Shown here one piece after another: positions 25,752-38,050 of a stretch of DNA of 64,000 nt. How positions within the stretch are numbered: position 1 is the first letter of the stretch; every line of letters starts with the position of its first letter. Origin of the DNA: Polytrichum commune (taxonomy: Eukaryota; Streptophyta; Polytrichopsida; Polytrichales; Polytrichaceae); NCBI GenBank assembly GCA_950295325.1, contig OX485807.1:18571666-18635665 (forward strand). Direction: 5' to 3'. The notes beneath the pieces were generated by a model. The model did no database searches, was not told the origin of the DNA, and was given only the letters and a program-made list of their open reading frames with translations. The translations under genes and the position numbers were made by a program.

Positions 25752-28718
25752 ATGGCAGCGATGGCAGCAACCGCGGCAACCGCGTCGACAGCCACCACGA
25801 CGCCCCGCCTGGGCCTCAACGCCTCCGTCAAGAGCCACAGGTCGTCGAGCAGCTTGCAGCTCGCATCCGCCTTCCATGGACAAAGCATGAGGGTGGAGTC
25901 GTCGACCTCCATCCTGTCCTCATCTCGAGCGGCACCCAAGAGCAAAGGCCAAAGGGCTGTGGTGGTGTGCAAGGCGGGGGATGGAAAGACGGTGGTGATT
26001 GGGCTCGCGGCTGATTCAGGATGCGGCAAGTCCACGTTCATGCGGAGGTTGACGTCGGTGTTCGGAGGAGCAGCCACCCCACCCAAGGGAGGTAACCCTG
26101 ACTCCAACACGTTGATTAGTGACACCACCACCGTCATCTGCCTTGATGATTACCACTCTTTGGATCGGTACGGTCGTAAGGAGAAGGCTGTCACGGCCCT
26201 TGACCCCCGTGCCAACAATTTTGACCTCATGTATGAGCAGGTGAAGGCGTTGAAGGAGGGCAGGTCGGTGGAGAAGCCCATTTACAACCATGTCTCAGGC
26301 CTGTTGGATGCCCCAGAGACCATTCACCCCCCGAAGATCCTCGTCATCGAGGGGCTTCACCCAATGTGAGTGAGATTGCTTGCTTATATTCAACCTCTGG
26401 AACAACAATAACCTTCCTTGTGCAGAATGGAAGAGAATGTAAGAGAATGCATCACATTGTAGTTAACGTGTGCCTTTAGCTGCAGCGAGAATTCTGGCTT
26501 AGGGAGAATTCGCAAATTCTCCGTATTCTGCTTTACCTATTTATCTATCTATTTACCCATCCGTTTAGCCACCCTGTCTCGAAGAATCTGAAATGCGGGA
26601 GGATTTCGGGAATTTAATAAAAAAATTGGGATGTAGTAGTTCCGAGAGCTGGATACGTTGTGGACAGTGATGGGGGCGGGCGTTTCATTCGATAAATTCT
26701 GAATTGCGCGTTGTAGTTAAGTTTTTTGTCGAATTGGAGAGGTTTAGAGTTGAATTCGGTATGGCATTGGCAAGGCCGTGAAGAGCATTTAGGAACTGTG
26801 TGTTGTGAATCGGGGTTCCGATTGCAGTGCACTTAATGCGGGGTATGACTGAACCTTGTATGGTTGGTTGGCCATTCCGCTACTGCAACAGGTACGACGA
26901 GAGGGTGAGGGATTTGTTGGACTTCAGTATCTACCTGGACATCAGTGACGATGTTAAGTTCGCCTGGAAGATTCAGGTTTGGCGTCTCCTTTCCTCCCCT
27001 CCTGTCCCACCGATCTGCGGGATCTTAGCTGTTGCCAAATTCGATGAATTGCAAACCTTATCCAATTGTTGTTGCCATTTGAATTTGCCAGTGCACACCA
27101 ACCCCAAAGAGTGTTCGTATACTCACCTCTAAGAACAGTTATCGAGGTCGACGTCAACTTTGTAATTTGTCTAGTCTGTTGCTAGAACAGAGTTATTTAT
27201 AGCCGAATCTATCATTTAAAAATCCAAAACATCTGCGTCGAGAAATGGAACGACCTGCCATTCCTTAACATGCAGGGATTACTAATGCCTTTAAACTTCA
27301 CGCTCCATAAGCTTGCGATGAGAAAAAAAATTGTGTAAAAAGTGAATGATCACTGTGTTTGAGCTTCATAAATTCTCTTTAATTCTTTTCAAATCTTCTA
27401 ATATCCATGATGTCATGGATGACCCTCCAGCGTGATATGGCGGAGAGAGGCCACAGTTTGGAGAGCATCAAGGCTAGCATTGCTGCTCGCAAACCAGACT
27501 TCGACGCCTACATTGGTACGTCTCTTCTAACCTACATCATGCTCACCAAGTTTTGAATTGTGTTGTGTTTGACGAGACTCACTCTAATTGTCTCTTAGTT
27601 GTGGAATTCATGTCGCTGTTATTGCGGCATACTCTCGGCTAGACAGACATGATGTTGCAAGTGTGATGATGATGATGATTTGGAGTTTCGGTGTAATCGA
27701 CAGACCCCCAGAAGCAGTACGCCGATGCCGTCATCCAAGTGTTGCCAACGCAGCTCATCCCCGATGACAACGAAGGCAAGGTCTTGAGGGTGCGCATGAT
27801 CATGAAGGAGGGCGTGCCATTCTTCGAGCCTGTCTACCTTTTCGACGAGGGTTCCACCATCTCGTGGATTCCTTGCGGCCGCAAGCTCACTTGCTCATAC
27901 CCCGGAATTAAGTTCTTCTACGGCCCAGACACCTACTACGGCAACGAGGTACTCACCATCCCTCTCTCCCATTTGCTTAGTCGTCTCGTTACCTTTAGAG
28001 ATCAGCAAGAGAATTTTAGTACAAAATTTTATCCACCAAGAAGGTTTCAACAGTGGGCATTATGTCGTCGAAGGCGGCTTCTTTCATGCAGATTGTTGCC
28101 AAATGATCTGCCACCATTCGACTGTTGCCATATGCATGATTTGCTTCATATGTCATTCTAGCTCTTGATTGCTTCCTTTTCATTTCTTTGCAGTAAGTAG
28201 CTCTTAAACGCTTCGGTGTAACTATTTTGATTCATGTTTTGTGGATTACCAGTTGAGATATATTTTTTCCCCTCCCACATTGCAGCAACAAGTTCTAGCA
28301 CAATTTTATTGTCCTGCGAGGGAGGAGACTATAGGACGCGAGAACCTCATTTATGTCTATGAATGCAGGAACTTTTTCCCTGACAACCTTCTTTGTAAGG
28401 GTTGTTCACAGCATTGCATCTGAGATTCTTGAAACCCTAGTGCTGATCATAACTTGAACGTTGAAACAGGTTTCCGTCTTGGAGATGGACGGCCAATTCG
28501 ACAAGCTTGATGAACTGATTTACGTCGAGTCACATTTGAGCAACATCTCCACCAAGTTCTACGGAGAGATCACGCAACAGATGTTGAAGCACGCCGACTT
28601 CCCCGGAAGCAACAACGGGACCGGACTGTTCCAAACCATCTGCGGGCTCAAGATCCGCAACGTGTACGAGAGAATCATTGCCAAGGACTCCGCCGCATTG
28701 GAAGGTGCCAAGGTGTAA
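25752..28718 (+). CDS. PRK: Phosphoribulokinase, chloroplast precursor
   Basis: Phosphorylates ribulose 5-phosphate with ATP to ribulose 1,5-bisphosphate, the CO2 acceptor of the Calvin cycle, in the chloroplast stroma. Five exons: 25752-26365, 26892-26976, 27431-27515, 27704-27948, 28470-28718; 1278 nt, 425 residues, all phases consistent. Residues 1 to ~75 are an Ala/Ser/Thr-rich transit peptide. The P-loop ADSGCGKST carries Cys91, and VICLDDYHSLDR carries Cys130; their spacing of 39 equals the thioredoxin-regulated Cys16/Cys55 pair of the spinach enzyme. Cys319 and Cys325 in SWIPCGRKLTCSYPG match the second pair (Cys244/Cys250) with the same offset of 75, which also places the mature start. 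Conserved blocks DPRANNFDLMYEQVKAL, VIEGLHP, HADFPGSNNGTGLFQTICGL are intact. Light/thioredoxin and CP12-GAPDH regulation is expected from the family. Confidence 0.97.
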
Positions 28719-28904
28719 AACAACAACAACAACACCACCAAACAATCACTGTATCATGAAGAAATTTGTGTGAGACCTACCCTTGAATTTGTGAATGTGT
28801 ATGCAGCCATTGCACGTCCCGCCGGCCCCCTTTTCCATATTTCTCCCAACACCAGGTTCGGTGAGTTCTGTAGATTTATTCGTTGACTAGTCTTCAGGCT
28901 AGAG

Positions 28905-30505
28905 TTCATCCTCTGTCTGAGCAGCAGGTGTATACAACCGACAAAGCTTTTGAATGAGCAAGCTCGCTGTAATCGGAAAGAGCCACTGTCCACGAATCTC
29001 AACACGCAGTGACAATGCGAAATTTGTATGGATTTTTCCCCTACTCATTATGTAGCAATTTCTACAGTTACTGCTGCTGTATATTGTTATCTGATGATCC
29101 ACATGCATTTTGAACCTCAGAAACATTTGCTGTGAATGTAAGTAAAGTAAAGAAACCCTCAATTTTTGTTGTATTCCATGATCACTCACAAACACGTACT
29201 TACTGCAGTGCCACAGCTATAAACTTAACCTTATTTGGAGGAAGTAGTTGGGGTTTATCAATTCAATCGTAGTTATGTGCTGGTGATGAGTTATGTGAAC
29301 TTAGATGATAGTGAATGTTGTGCAATTTTGACAGATTTGAGGTGATGCTCAGCATTTCCACTGTTGCTGCTGTATGCTTTCATCTAGTACACAGACATTT
29401 TGAACTTCCCACAATCTACTGCTAATGTCAAAATAATCCCAATTTTTTTGTTGTCTCCACTTCCAGATGTATAATATTTATCACATTTATCATCAAAGTG
29501 CCACAGCTATAACTTCACCCTGTAGAAAGAGGCTGGGTGTTTCAGTTCTGGTCAGTGTATACTTCGTAGTTCAATTCTGTGCAATTCCCAATGACGTTGG
29601 TGACTTCCCAAGTAAATGTGCTACTTCCTGGATATGATGTGGAGATATGAAATTGGCATCAAATAGAATATGTGCATTTTTTACAGTACTCTCTACTCAC
29701 ATTTAATCCACTTGTATTTGGAACCTTTGAATGAACAGGGAGAACCAACCAGTAGTTATAGATGAAGCAGTTGAGTTTGATAAATAACCGATTGAAGTTG
29801 AAGACTTCAGGAAAATTAGCAATCATTTTAGAAGAATCTATAAATTATACCCCAAAAATATTATAGAAAAACCGAAAGATCAGAACCCATCACCGGTTCA
29901 ACCTGTAAACATTAGTATGTTGACTGATTATGGTCAAAAGCTACCCAGGACATTTGAGACCTTTAATAATCTGTCGGAAGTGAGTACACCCGCCAATTTT
30001 ATTCTTGTCATTGTTAATATATTGTCACAAGCTAATATTTATTAACCATGGACAAAGAAGTGGGGTTGTTTCAATCCTAGTCATCTTTTCATTAACTCTG
30101 TAAACTTCGCTGGCAATATAGGTACATAATATCTGGAAAAAATTGCCACGTTGATTTCATATTCTTCAAAACTCTGTTGATTCCAATGTCCAAATTACTT
30201 TTGGGTCAATGTTGGACCACTGGACATTACTCCCACGTATATGATAGTATCATTTCTAGAAATCATGACACGCACTGTGCTCATATCACCGTCTGCCTGA
30301 GCAGCAAGTGTATACAACAGACGTTTTTTGAACAAGACAGCTCTCTGTAATTGGAAAGGCTGCTCATGATGTCCACAAGTTTCAAAAAACTGACTAGAAA
30401 TTTGTACAAGTTCCCTCTCATCATGTAAAATTCTACAGCTGCTGCTGTATATCAACATGATGCAATTTCATTTTGAAAATTCAGAATTTCTGCTGTGTAT
30501 GAGAA
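28905..30505 (+). repeat. Diverged repeat blocks downstream of phosphoribulokinase
   Basis: Block 28905-29260 recurs at 30270-30505 (shared TGAGCAGCA.GTGTATACAAC, CTCTGTAAT.GGAAAG, CTGCTGCTGTATAT, CATTTTGAA). A partial copy lies at 29335-29560 (CTGCTGTATGCTTTCATC, CAATTTTTTTGTTGT, GTGCCACAGCTATAA). This is an old local duplication, non-coding. Confidence 0.65.
29738..29965 (+). repeat. Dispersed repeat D2, copy 1 (coding-like relic)
   Basis: Aligns by eye with 38793-39010 over ~220 bp. In one frame both read similarly, for example VEFDK/VEFEK, PIEVEDFRKI/PVEVQDCRKI, KLYPK/RIYPN. This copy has a stop after VEFDK. It is probably a fragment of a transposon reading frame that I do not recognise. 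Confidence 0.6.
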
Positions 30506-30611
30506 AACCCCTCATGTGGTGGGGCACCATCGTCCGTAACACTGCTGGGCAACCACCATGCATCGACATAGACTCGCAAACAGTCAGTAGGATACATGAA
30601 CAAGTCAACAC

Positions 30612-30647
30612 CTACTGCTACTGCTACTGCTACTGCTACTGCTACTG
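30612..30647. repeat. (CTACTG)6 microsatellite
   Basis: Six perfect CTACTG hexamers. Confidence 0.95.
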
Positions 30648-31027
30648 TGCCACCAATCTTCAACAAACCATAAAACAATGTCATACTTGGGAAATACCTA
30701 TAAGAAAAATCCATTCTCTTGTTCAGGACAACAGATCTCATAAAAATGATGTGCAACGTACAACAGATTCCTCCAGTTGTAGCTTTGCCTCATAAGCAGC
30801 TCAGATTTTGAGCTAAGAATGCTACACCAGACTCAAGAGGCCTGTGACCATGATAGCTGACCCCTACAAAGACGAACTGGAAATATTTACCTGTGACACA
30901 TCCTTTGTAGAGCACCTCCTTACCCAGCAGTTGAAGTCTATCTAATTAAATAGTAAGAGGGTCTCTGAATCCCAATCCAAACTGTTAGGGTGTGAATGTA
31001 CTGGAAGACTATGGATGCTGTGTGTAC

Positions 31028-32743
31028 CTATTCAATCATCAAGGCATCATTTAGGTTCAGGCTCAAGCTGTTCCGTAATGTGGAGCGGCCCACCGCATTA
31101 CCCTTACGCATCATGGTGACAAACTCATTGTAGTCAATGCGTCCGTCATTGTTCTGGTCAACCTCACGGATCAAATCATCAACAGACATGTCACCCATAT
31201 TGAACTCCTCTATAGCTTGCTGCAGCTCATCTATCGTAAGGTACCCACTGTTGTCCTTATCTAAATAAGAGAAGGCTGCATACATGTTTTCCTCCCGTTC
31301 AATTTTGTTCAAGTGGAGGGTGGCAGCGAGGAATTCCCCATAATCAATTGTTCCATTACCATCGACATCTGCAGCATCCATCAACTGACGGACATCCTCT
31401 TCCATGAGATTCGACCCCACTTTCTTCAGACCCGCTTTGAGCTCCTCAAAGCTGATGGAGCCTGAACCGTCTGTGTCCATCATCATAAACATCTCCTTCA
31501 GACCTGCTATTTCTTCTTCAGAGAGGGACTCAGCTATGACTCTGATGGCAATTTTCTTCAGTTTGTTCATTGCTGAAAACTGTTTGAGCCGAGTCTGCAC
31601 AGCAGAATCAATAGGCTTATCTGGCGCTACCCCATCCTCGCAAATCCAGGGGTGGCACAACACTTGATGGGCTTTCAGCCTCTTACTAGCTTGAGGATTG
31701 AGCATACTGCGGATCAGATCCTTGGCACTTCCAGATATCTTTGGCCATGGATCCGAGGCGAAATCTAACTCTGCTTTCAACACCTGTTCAAAAATGCCCT
31801 GCTCTGTTTCCGCCCAGAAAGGTGGAACTCCACTAAGCAGGATATAAAGAATCACTCCTGCACTCCAGACATCGGCTTCAGGGCCATAGTGCTTTCTCAA
31901 AACTTCAGGCGCCACATAGTATGGGCTTCCAACCACATCGGTGAATATTTGACCTGGCTTGAAGAAAACAGAGAGACCGAAATCGGTGGTTTTCAAATCC
32001 GCATCCTCCTGGGTGCTCGAAAACAGAAAATTTTCTGGCTTCAAGTCTCTGTGCATCACCCCTAGCGAGTGACATGTCTCAACGACACCAACAATAGTGC
32101 GGGTGAGTTCAGCAGCCTTGGCTTCGGAGTAATGGCCTCTTTGAATAATGCGGTCAAAAAGCTCACCCCCTGCACAAAGCTCCATCACTAAGTGCACTGA
32201 GGAGACATCCTCGTACGCCCCTTTGATCATGACAATGTTGGGATGCCCAGACAAATGGTGCATTATGTGAAGCTCACGACGCACATCTTCCACATCTTCT
32301 CTTGAAATGAGCTTCCTCTTTGCAATGGACTTGCACGCATACTCCCTCCCAGTGGCCTTCTCAATGCACAAGTAGGTGGTGCCAAATTGACCCTGACCCA
32401 GTTTCTTTCCGAGTGTGTACAAATCGCGGACATTTTCAGTCTCTCGCTGCAACACAGAGTGCGTCAAGCTCATACCTGGAACATTCCTCTTCTCATTTAC
32501 TTTCTGCATAGCTTCAATCACCTCCTTGAACTGGTGGTCGTTGTCCACTGCTAATTGCACAGGAGGAATGCGGTGTTGTTGTGGAGGCTTCTGCTGGGTT
32601 ACAATTGGTTCCACCTGGACTCCCTGAGGATATTGCTCAGGTTGGGCTGCAGTGGCCGACCTTTGGCTTGTGGATGCGGAGATTGAGCTCGGGTAGTGAA
32701 AGAACCCGGTCTTACCGACCGCCCCTATACATGTGTTGCCCAT
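31028..32743 (-). CDS. Calcium-dependent protein kinase (CDPK/CPK), intronless
   Basis: Ser/Thr kinase switched on directly by Ca2+ through its own calmodulin-like domain. It has 571 residues in one open frame. N-terminus MGNTCIG has Gly2 for myristoylation and Cys5 for palmitoylation, so membrane attachment is likely; residues 8-105 are variable. The kinase domain spans ~109-367: GQGQFG, ATP lysine 138 (YACKS), HRDLKPEN with catalytic Asp233, DFG at 254-256, APE at 278-280. The autoinhibitory junction is ~378-408. Four intact EF-hands start at 423 ([12 protein letters not shown]), 459 ([12 protein letters not shown]), 495 ([12 protein letters not shown]) and 529 ([12 protein letters not shown]). 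Land-plant CDPK genes usually have several conserved introns, so the uninterrupted frame suggests retroposition or intron loss. No frame damage is seen, so it is likely functional. Confidence 0.97.
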   Translation of the reverse strand: MGNTCIGAVGKTGFFHYPSSISASTSQRSATAAQPEQYPQGVQVEPIVTQQKPPQQHRIPPVQLAVDNDHQFKEVIEAMQKVNEKRNVPGMSLTHSVLQRETENVRDLYTLGKKLGQGQFGTTYLCIEKATGREYACKSIAKRKLISREDVEDVRRELHIMHHLSGHPNIVMIKGAYEDVSSVHLVMELCAGGELFDRIIQRGHYSEAKAAELTRTIVGVVETCHSLGVMHRDLKPENFLFSSTQEDADLKTTDFGLSVFFKPGQIFTDVVGSPYYVAPEVLRKHYGPEADVWSAGVILYILLSGVPPFWAETEQGIFEQVLKAELDFASDPWPKISGSAKDLIRSMLNPQASKRLKAHQVLCHPWICEDGVAPDKPIDSAVQTRLKQFSAMNKLKKIAIRVIAESLSEEEIAGLKEMFMMMDTDGSGSISFEELKAGLKKVGSNLMEEDVRQLMDAADVDGNGTIDYGEFLAATLHLNKIEREENMYAAFSYLDKDNSGYLTIDELQQAIEEFNMGDMSVDDLIREVDQNNDGRIDYNEFVTMMRKGNAVGRSTLRNSLSLNLNDALMIE

Positions 32744-33875
32744 TTAGTCCCAAGGTGTAACATACTTCCACGAGGAAAGTAATAGACCCTTTCTTCCTGC
32801 CTGCCTTACCCCAACCTACACAGCATGTTCAGAAACAAAGAGCTTTTCATATTAGCATGCTCATGCCGCTCAAGGAGTGCTCGTAACAACAGAAAATAAA
32901 GAAAATGTCCACAATCTCTGCAATAGCCAGTCCACATGTGCAGTTCAATTGACATTCAAACCACGAAAAAGATTGCCTGCCACAAGCATTCAACAATCTC
33001 TGGAAAGCGCAAGTCAAGCCACCTCTACTGTTTGAGTGGAATCTGCAATTAACGGACGCCGAACGGTGTATTACTCCGATCTAAGAGTGTGCATATTCCA
33101 GAAGTAAGCTAAAGAGCAGCACAACATCTGACTCAATAATAGAAAACACAAGTCTATTCTATGTCCCTTAGATAATGATGTGCGCGGTAAAAGGATGGAT
33201 TCTACAACGGCCGACTTGCCCAAAAGTCAAAGTTCATCAGCTTTGCATAGCTTTCATCAGTTACCGACAGCAAACATAACAAGCACAACTGAGTATCCCA
33301 CCTCCTTAAGACGTAACACAAGACGCAATGTCCACCAATCAGATATCTAGCCATGGTTCCCAAGACCGATTGCGGAGCATAGGTAAATAGACAATTTTGC
33401 TAAGCGTTACAGATTGTGGCGCTCGTATTTGTGCTTTAGTTCCAACACGAATGATTCTAGCTAGTGCACTCTGTTCTCTTTCAAGGATACCGTAATTTTT
33501 TGTTCAGAGTGCAGAACTAGGATTGCCAAAATATACAAGATGACTTGGTCCGCGTATCTGCAAGTGCCTTTGCGTAGGCGGAAAAGGCACCATTTCAATT
33601 GTACCTTCGTGTTCTCGTGATTAAATCTCCAACCGAGGTCCGTGCACGTAATCATCAAAAACGACTTTCTCATGCTCCGAAGGATGAGAGCACTTATTGC
33701 TAACAATGAAGCGTCGGGAAGTATCATCGAGACTCGTAAGCTTCCTCTAATAATAACTTGGCCATGTCTCTCTTTGAGGACGCTTGCGAACTCCACAATG
33801 TTAGCAGTGTTTTCGAGCTCCAATGAGTTCGTGGCTACAGTGTTGGAACCCTAGGTATCAAACGAAGGGATTTTA

Positions 33876-35120
33876 TTAGATTCCATTCTCCTTGTGCAAC
33901 ATCCCAAGTCTAACGAGTCCGTTTTTAAACCAGACCTGCTCTTGGTTGCTTGGTTGCTTGCATACTGCTGAATGGGGAAGTCTAGACGACACATTTTCAG
34001 ATGATCCACGAGTACTCCTCAGTGCAATCCGGCATTTTCCACATTGAAATTCTAGAAAGATAGGACCAGAAATGTGCAGCTCTAGTGTATCCTCGACAAT
34101 CCTCTGCGTACCACAGCAGCGGTAAGCCTCAGAACCAAGACGAACCTGAAAAGTGAAACACAAGGGAAGACTTCAAAGATGTTCAGGTGCACAGTAAATT
34201 TTGTTAAGCTTCTAGACCACTCCCAAAACGCACCTCCACAATGCTTGCACGGGTTTTTCCCACCTTGCGTGCATAATGTCAGAATCCAAAAACTGCACCC
34301 TCAGCGTTTAAGCTCCACAAACTCACGCCTCTAGCAAAAGAGAAGAAAGAAAAAAGAGAGGGGGGGGGGAAGGGGGGAGGGAGAAGAAGCCTATACTAGT
34401 AAGAGAGGAACCCGGCTAAGCCGGATACTAGAACCCTCTCACAATCTTGCTCACTTCACCGAACGAGCTTAACACTACACGACCAGCGTCACTTCAGCAC
34501 AATCCTCCCCCTCTCTCATTTCCATCACGCACGGCTGCACCACCGGAAGCTTGCGGCCGTTGGAAGCGAGCCAGGAGACAGACAAAGGAAAGTCTTCCTC
34601 AGCTGTGAAACATGTGGAAAAAAGCAGGCAAAAATCCTCCCAAAAATTCCCAAAACAAAATTTATAACAAGTGTGAGAGACAGCACGTTGGAGACATGCT
34701 TACCTTGAGCATGTGATGGTCGAGCGAAATTTGCGCGAATTGGAAGAGCTCGAGGCTGTGGGGGCAGCTATGGCGAGCGATGGCGCAGCGCGCTGCAATG
34801 AACTGCGCACTCACGTTGAGCGAGACGACCAAAAGATGGACTCCGTCTTTCCGAATATAGAAAGACGAGAGACTACGTCGCTGTATCGCAGCCGTCCATC
34901 GTGGCGCCCATCTTTCTAGACAAAAGATGAGCGTGGGATTGTTCGTTTCCAAGTCCACGATTCCACTACCCTTTCTCACCTGCAATCTCGGCCGATGGGC
35001 CTCGCCTACCAAAATGGAATCTGGGCCGTCGGTTCGCGGGGAGCTACTAAATGGCTCCCGGGTAAGTTGTGCCTTCACAAAACGTGGCTGCCCACACCAA
35101 GCCCGTCCATTAAATGACAC
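33876..35120 (-). CDS. Doubtful two-exon reading frame, unrecognised product
   Basis: Exon 34704-35120 (start MSFNGRAWCGQPRF) could splice from CTCAAG/GTAAGC to TTTTCAG/GTTCGT and continue as 33876-34145, phase 0 on both sides, to give about 229 residues ending GMLHKENGI. Part of the second exon has four cysteines (YRCCGTQ and FQCGKC, with a third region AVCKQ). I recognise no family. Another open frame at 33461-33823 on the same strand may instead be spliced on. The block lies upstream of the CDPK and could simply be its 5' leader. Treat as a candidate only. Confidence 0.22.
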
Positions 35121-35208
35121 TCCTCTTTAATACCATTATTATCAGCTCTACAATGTGTTCCATTCCAAAAATACATCGTCATTGCATAAGTTAGTAAAAA
35201 TTGGGAGG

Positions 35209-35958
35209 GTTTACCGGCCTCCATGGTTGCATAAGAAAATGAAGAAAAATACAAGTATCGTCAATGGCTTGCAACTTCATGAAGGCACAAGACAACAAAA
35301 GGTATCATGGAGGGTATAGTTCTAGAATTTTATTTGTCATATTCCCAGCCCCATCCACCCTATGTATGCAGCTAATAATGCTATGTTGTAAATCCCCATG
35401 AGCACAAACCGTTTTCTTACTTTGTTGAGGTATAATACATTTGGAATTTCATTGTGTGAGGGTTTACTGCCCTCCATGGATGCACAAGAAAATGAAGAAA
35501 AATACAAGTAACATCAGTGGCTTGCAGCTTCATGAAGGCACAAGACAAAAGGTATCATGATGGTATAGTTCTAGAATTTTATTTGTCATATCCCCAGCCC
35601 CACCCACCCTATGTATGCAGCTAATGACGTTATGTTGCAAATCCCCATGAGCACAACCATTTCCTTTCTTTGTTGAGGTATAATACATTTGGAATTTCAT
35701 TGTGTGAGGATTTTTACTACCCTTCATGGTTGCATAAGAAAATGAAGAAAAATAGAAGTATCGTCGGTGGTTTGCAGCTTCATGAAGTCACAAGGCAAAA
35801 AGCACCATGAAGGTATGGTTCTAGAATTTCATTTGTCATATTCCCAGCCCCACGCACCCTATGTATGTAGCTAAATAATGTTATGTTGCAAATCCCAATG
35901 AGCATGACCGTTTTCTTTCTTAGCTAAGGTATAATACACTTGGAATTCATTGTGTGAT
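35209..35958 (+). repeat. Three ~250 bp tandem repeats
   Basis: Units begin near 35209, 35461 and 35710 (CCTCCATGGTTGCATAAG or variant), share AAAATGAAGAAAAATACAAG, TTCTAGAATTTTATTTGTC, CCCTATGTATGCAGCTAA and end GAGGTATAATACATTTGG. Similarity is high by eye. Non-coding. Confidence 0.88.
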
Positions 35959-36517
35959 CTACCATTTTCTAATCAAAACTTCGTAGTTTGTAACCTTCAC
36001 CTAGTACTCAACCCATCATAGAACATGGAAGTCTAAACTTACACGGTCCTATTGTGGTCACTTCCAACTCCACAAATCCATTTGGATGTTAGATTGAACA
36101 AGAATTGTTTTATCCAATCAATATATAATTATGCATCACAAAGATTATCAATTCAGATTTTAGAATCAAAGTTGAGATGCAAAAGTTATCAAAATCCAAA
36201 ACAAGATTCTCTTACTCCATTGATGATCATCGACCTTCTCAGTTATCTTCATTATATATCATAGTCAAGACATGGATGTGTTTATCTTCTTTTTTCCAAA
36301 TAAATGATTAGCCTAGACTAGCTAACATATTTAGGACAAGCAAGAACTTGGTAAAGTAGATTCAACCCTATTGTGTATGAAATAGACCCATTTATAAGTA
36401 CTTGGTGCATCGAGTTTAAATTCCTCATCATCTAGAGGTGGGCCTCATAAGAGGCTCATTGACAATGTTATGTATTGAACCTAGACTAGTTAATTTACTT
36501 TGTGCACATACTCCACT

Positions 36518-36664
36518 CATAACATTATTTAGAACCATGACAATATTCCGTGGGACTGACCATATTATATGGAATATTCCTCGTATTCCATATGAATACA
36601 TGAAATATTCTATGAAATATTGTCAGTCTCGCAAAACATTGTTATGGATATGAATAATGTTATG
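36518..36664. mobile_element. Fold-back MITE, family M3, copy 2
   Basis: Left end CATAACATTATTTAGAACC and right end read inward CATAACATTATTCATATCC match the termini of the hairpin at 24148-24234. The inner part is itself palindromic (ATGGAATATTCC...), so nearly the whole 147 bp folds back. Confidence 0.75.
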
Positions 36665-37529
36665 CTCTCATTGTAACACATGTCTTTTTGGTGTCCACTC
36701 TTAATTACAGGCTTTGCCATCCCATTGCCATATATCACTTAAATATAGTCCAATCATGAAATCTATTGACCAAATTAGTCCTACATACCTTAGCTTAGCT
36801 TAATCTTGCTTTCAACAATTTGTACCTCTATCCAACTCAACATATGAGAATCTCATAGGTTCCTAGCTACTTCGCGCTACACCTACTAGTGCATGTGCTT
36901 CATCTTTTGGAGGTACACTTTTGCTCTAATTTTATTTACTAAGAATATCATTTTTTTGCCAGGTAAGCTATGTTATGTTCCTTGATGTGCATACTATCTA
37001 TTCACATTGTCTAGGTTAAATTTTTTTAAACAATAAATTGTTAGAGCAATATGTGACTCCAAATCGGTGAACCACAATAGGATTAGGTGTAAAAAGTGTA
37101 GTTTGAAATTTATAATAACAAGATATCATTAGGAAATTAATGAAGTCAAGAAGGGACTACCGTATCTCACACTTGCCCAACTATTTAAAAAACAATAATG
37201 GGTGTAGAACTCCCGCTATAAAAAATGGGCCGGGTTATGCTCTTCTTGGATTACGTGTCTTCTTGGAAAGCTCTCTTGCCGCTCAAGTCACCGGCGAGGC
37301 AAGACCGGGTGTACAATTCAAAAATGGGTTGCAATCCTCCAAGAGCCCTTATTGGTAGCGGACCCCTCGTGTTTTATGACCTTGTGGTTCATTAGACATC
37401 ATGCCTTGCCGAGTTCCCCCTTTTTTATTTCTTGAATACCAATACCTTCTCAAACTCGGGGCCCCTACCTAAGCTCATTATGTCTATAATGATAGATAAT
37501 AAAGCACATAGCATACCTTAGCCAACTAA

Positions 37530-38050
37530 TGCCCCCTTCCCACCTGACTTTAGCTAAGACTAAAATTTGGTTCTAACAACCCAGCCTTCACACCATCGAC
37601 ATTATCTAGTGTTGAGCCTAGTTGGCAAATGACGTGGCATGGCTTAAAAGTGGAGGTCTTAAGCCTCGAGCATCGACCCTCCCATCGGTATCTAAACATG
37701 AAGCAAGAATATAGGACCTTCAAAAGTGTCGCCTCCCGCCCTTATGATTGGTTGCTTTTTAGTCTTAGCTATGAGGGCACAAGGAGCTCCATTAACAACA
37801 ACCGATGGTAAGATAGGTGAGTAGTAAGGCATTTGGGGATGGGACAAAAGCTACCCAACATGCATTGCTTGGTAGATAAAATAATGAATATGTGTGAAAG
37901 CTACTTAACTAAAACCTACTTGAAAATATCCAAAGCAAGTTCTTGTAGGTGCATTGGGATAGCATGATGCCTCTGCTATAACCGAGGGAGCTTTACCCGG
38001 TTTTTAGGAATGACTTTTAGTCTTAGCTAAAGTCAGGTGGGAAGGGGGCA
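37530..38050. mobile_element. PIF/Harbinger-like (Tourist-type) MITE with perfect ends
   Basis: The terminal inverted repeats are perfect over 36 bp (begin TGCCCCCTTCCCACCTGAC) and are directly flanked by TAA at 37527-37529 and 38051-38053, the 3-bp duplication of the PIF/Harbinger superfamily. It is 521 bp, with no transposase. Confidence 0.85.

Larger units (their letters stand above)
28719..31027. other. Intergenic between convergent genes, repeat-filled
   Basis: Holds the 3' regions of phosphoribulokinase and the kinase, the three repeat blocks at 28905-30505, a degenerate repeat at 29738-29965 and a hexamer run at 30612-30647. No gene was supported. Confidence 0.6.

Noticed and set aside
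25260-25883. 207-residue minus-strand frame overlapping the start of phosphoribulokinase
   Set aside because: It is the antisense of a GC-rich leader and transit-peptide exon and has low-complexity Gly/Cys/Ala content; the plus-strand gene explains the openness.
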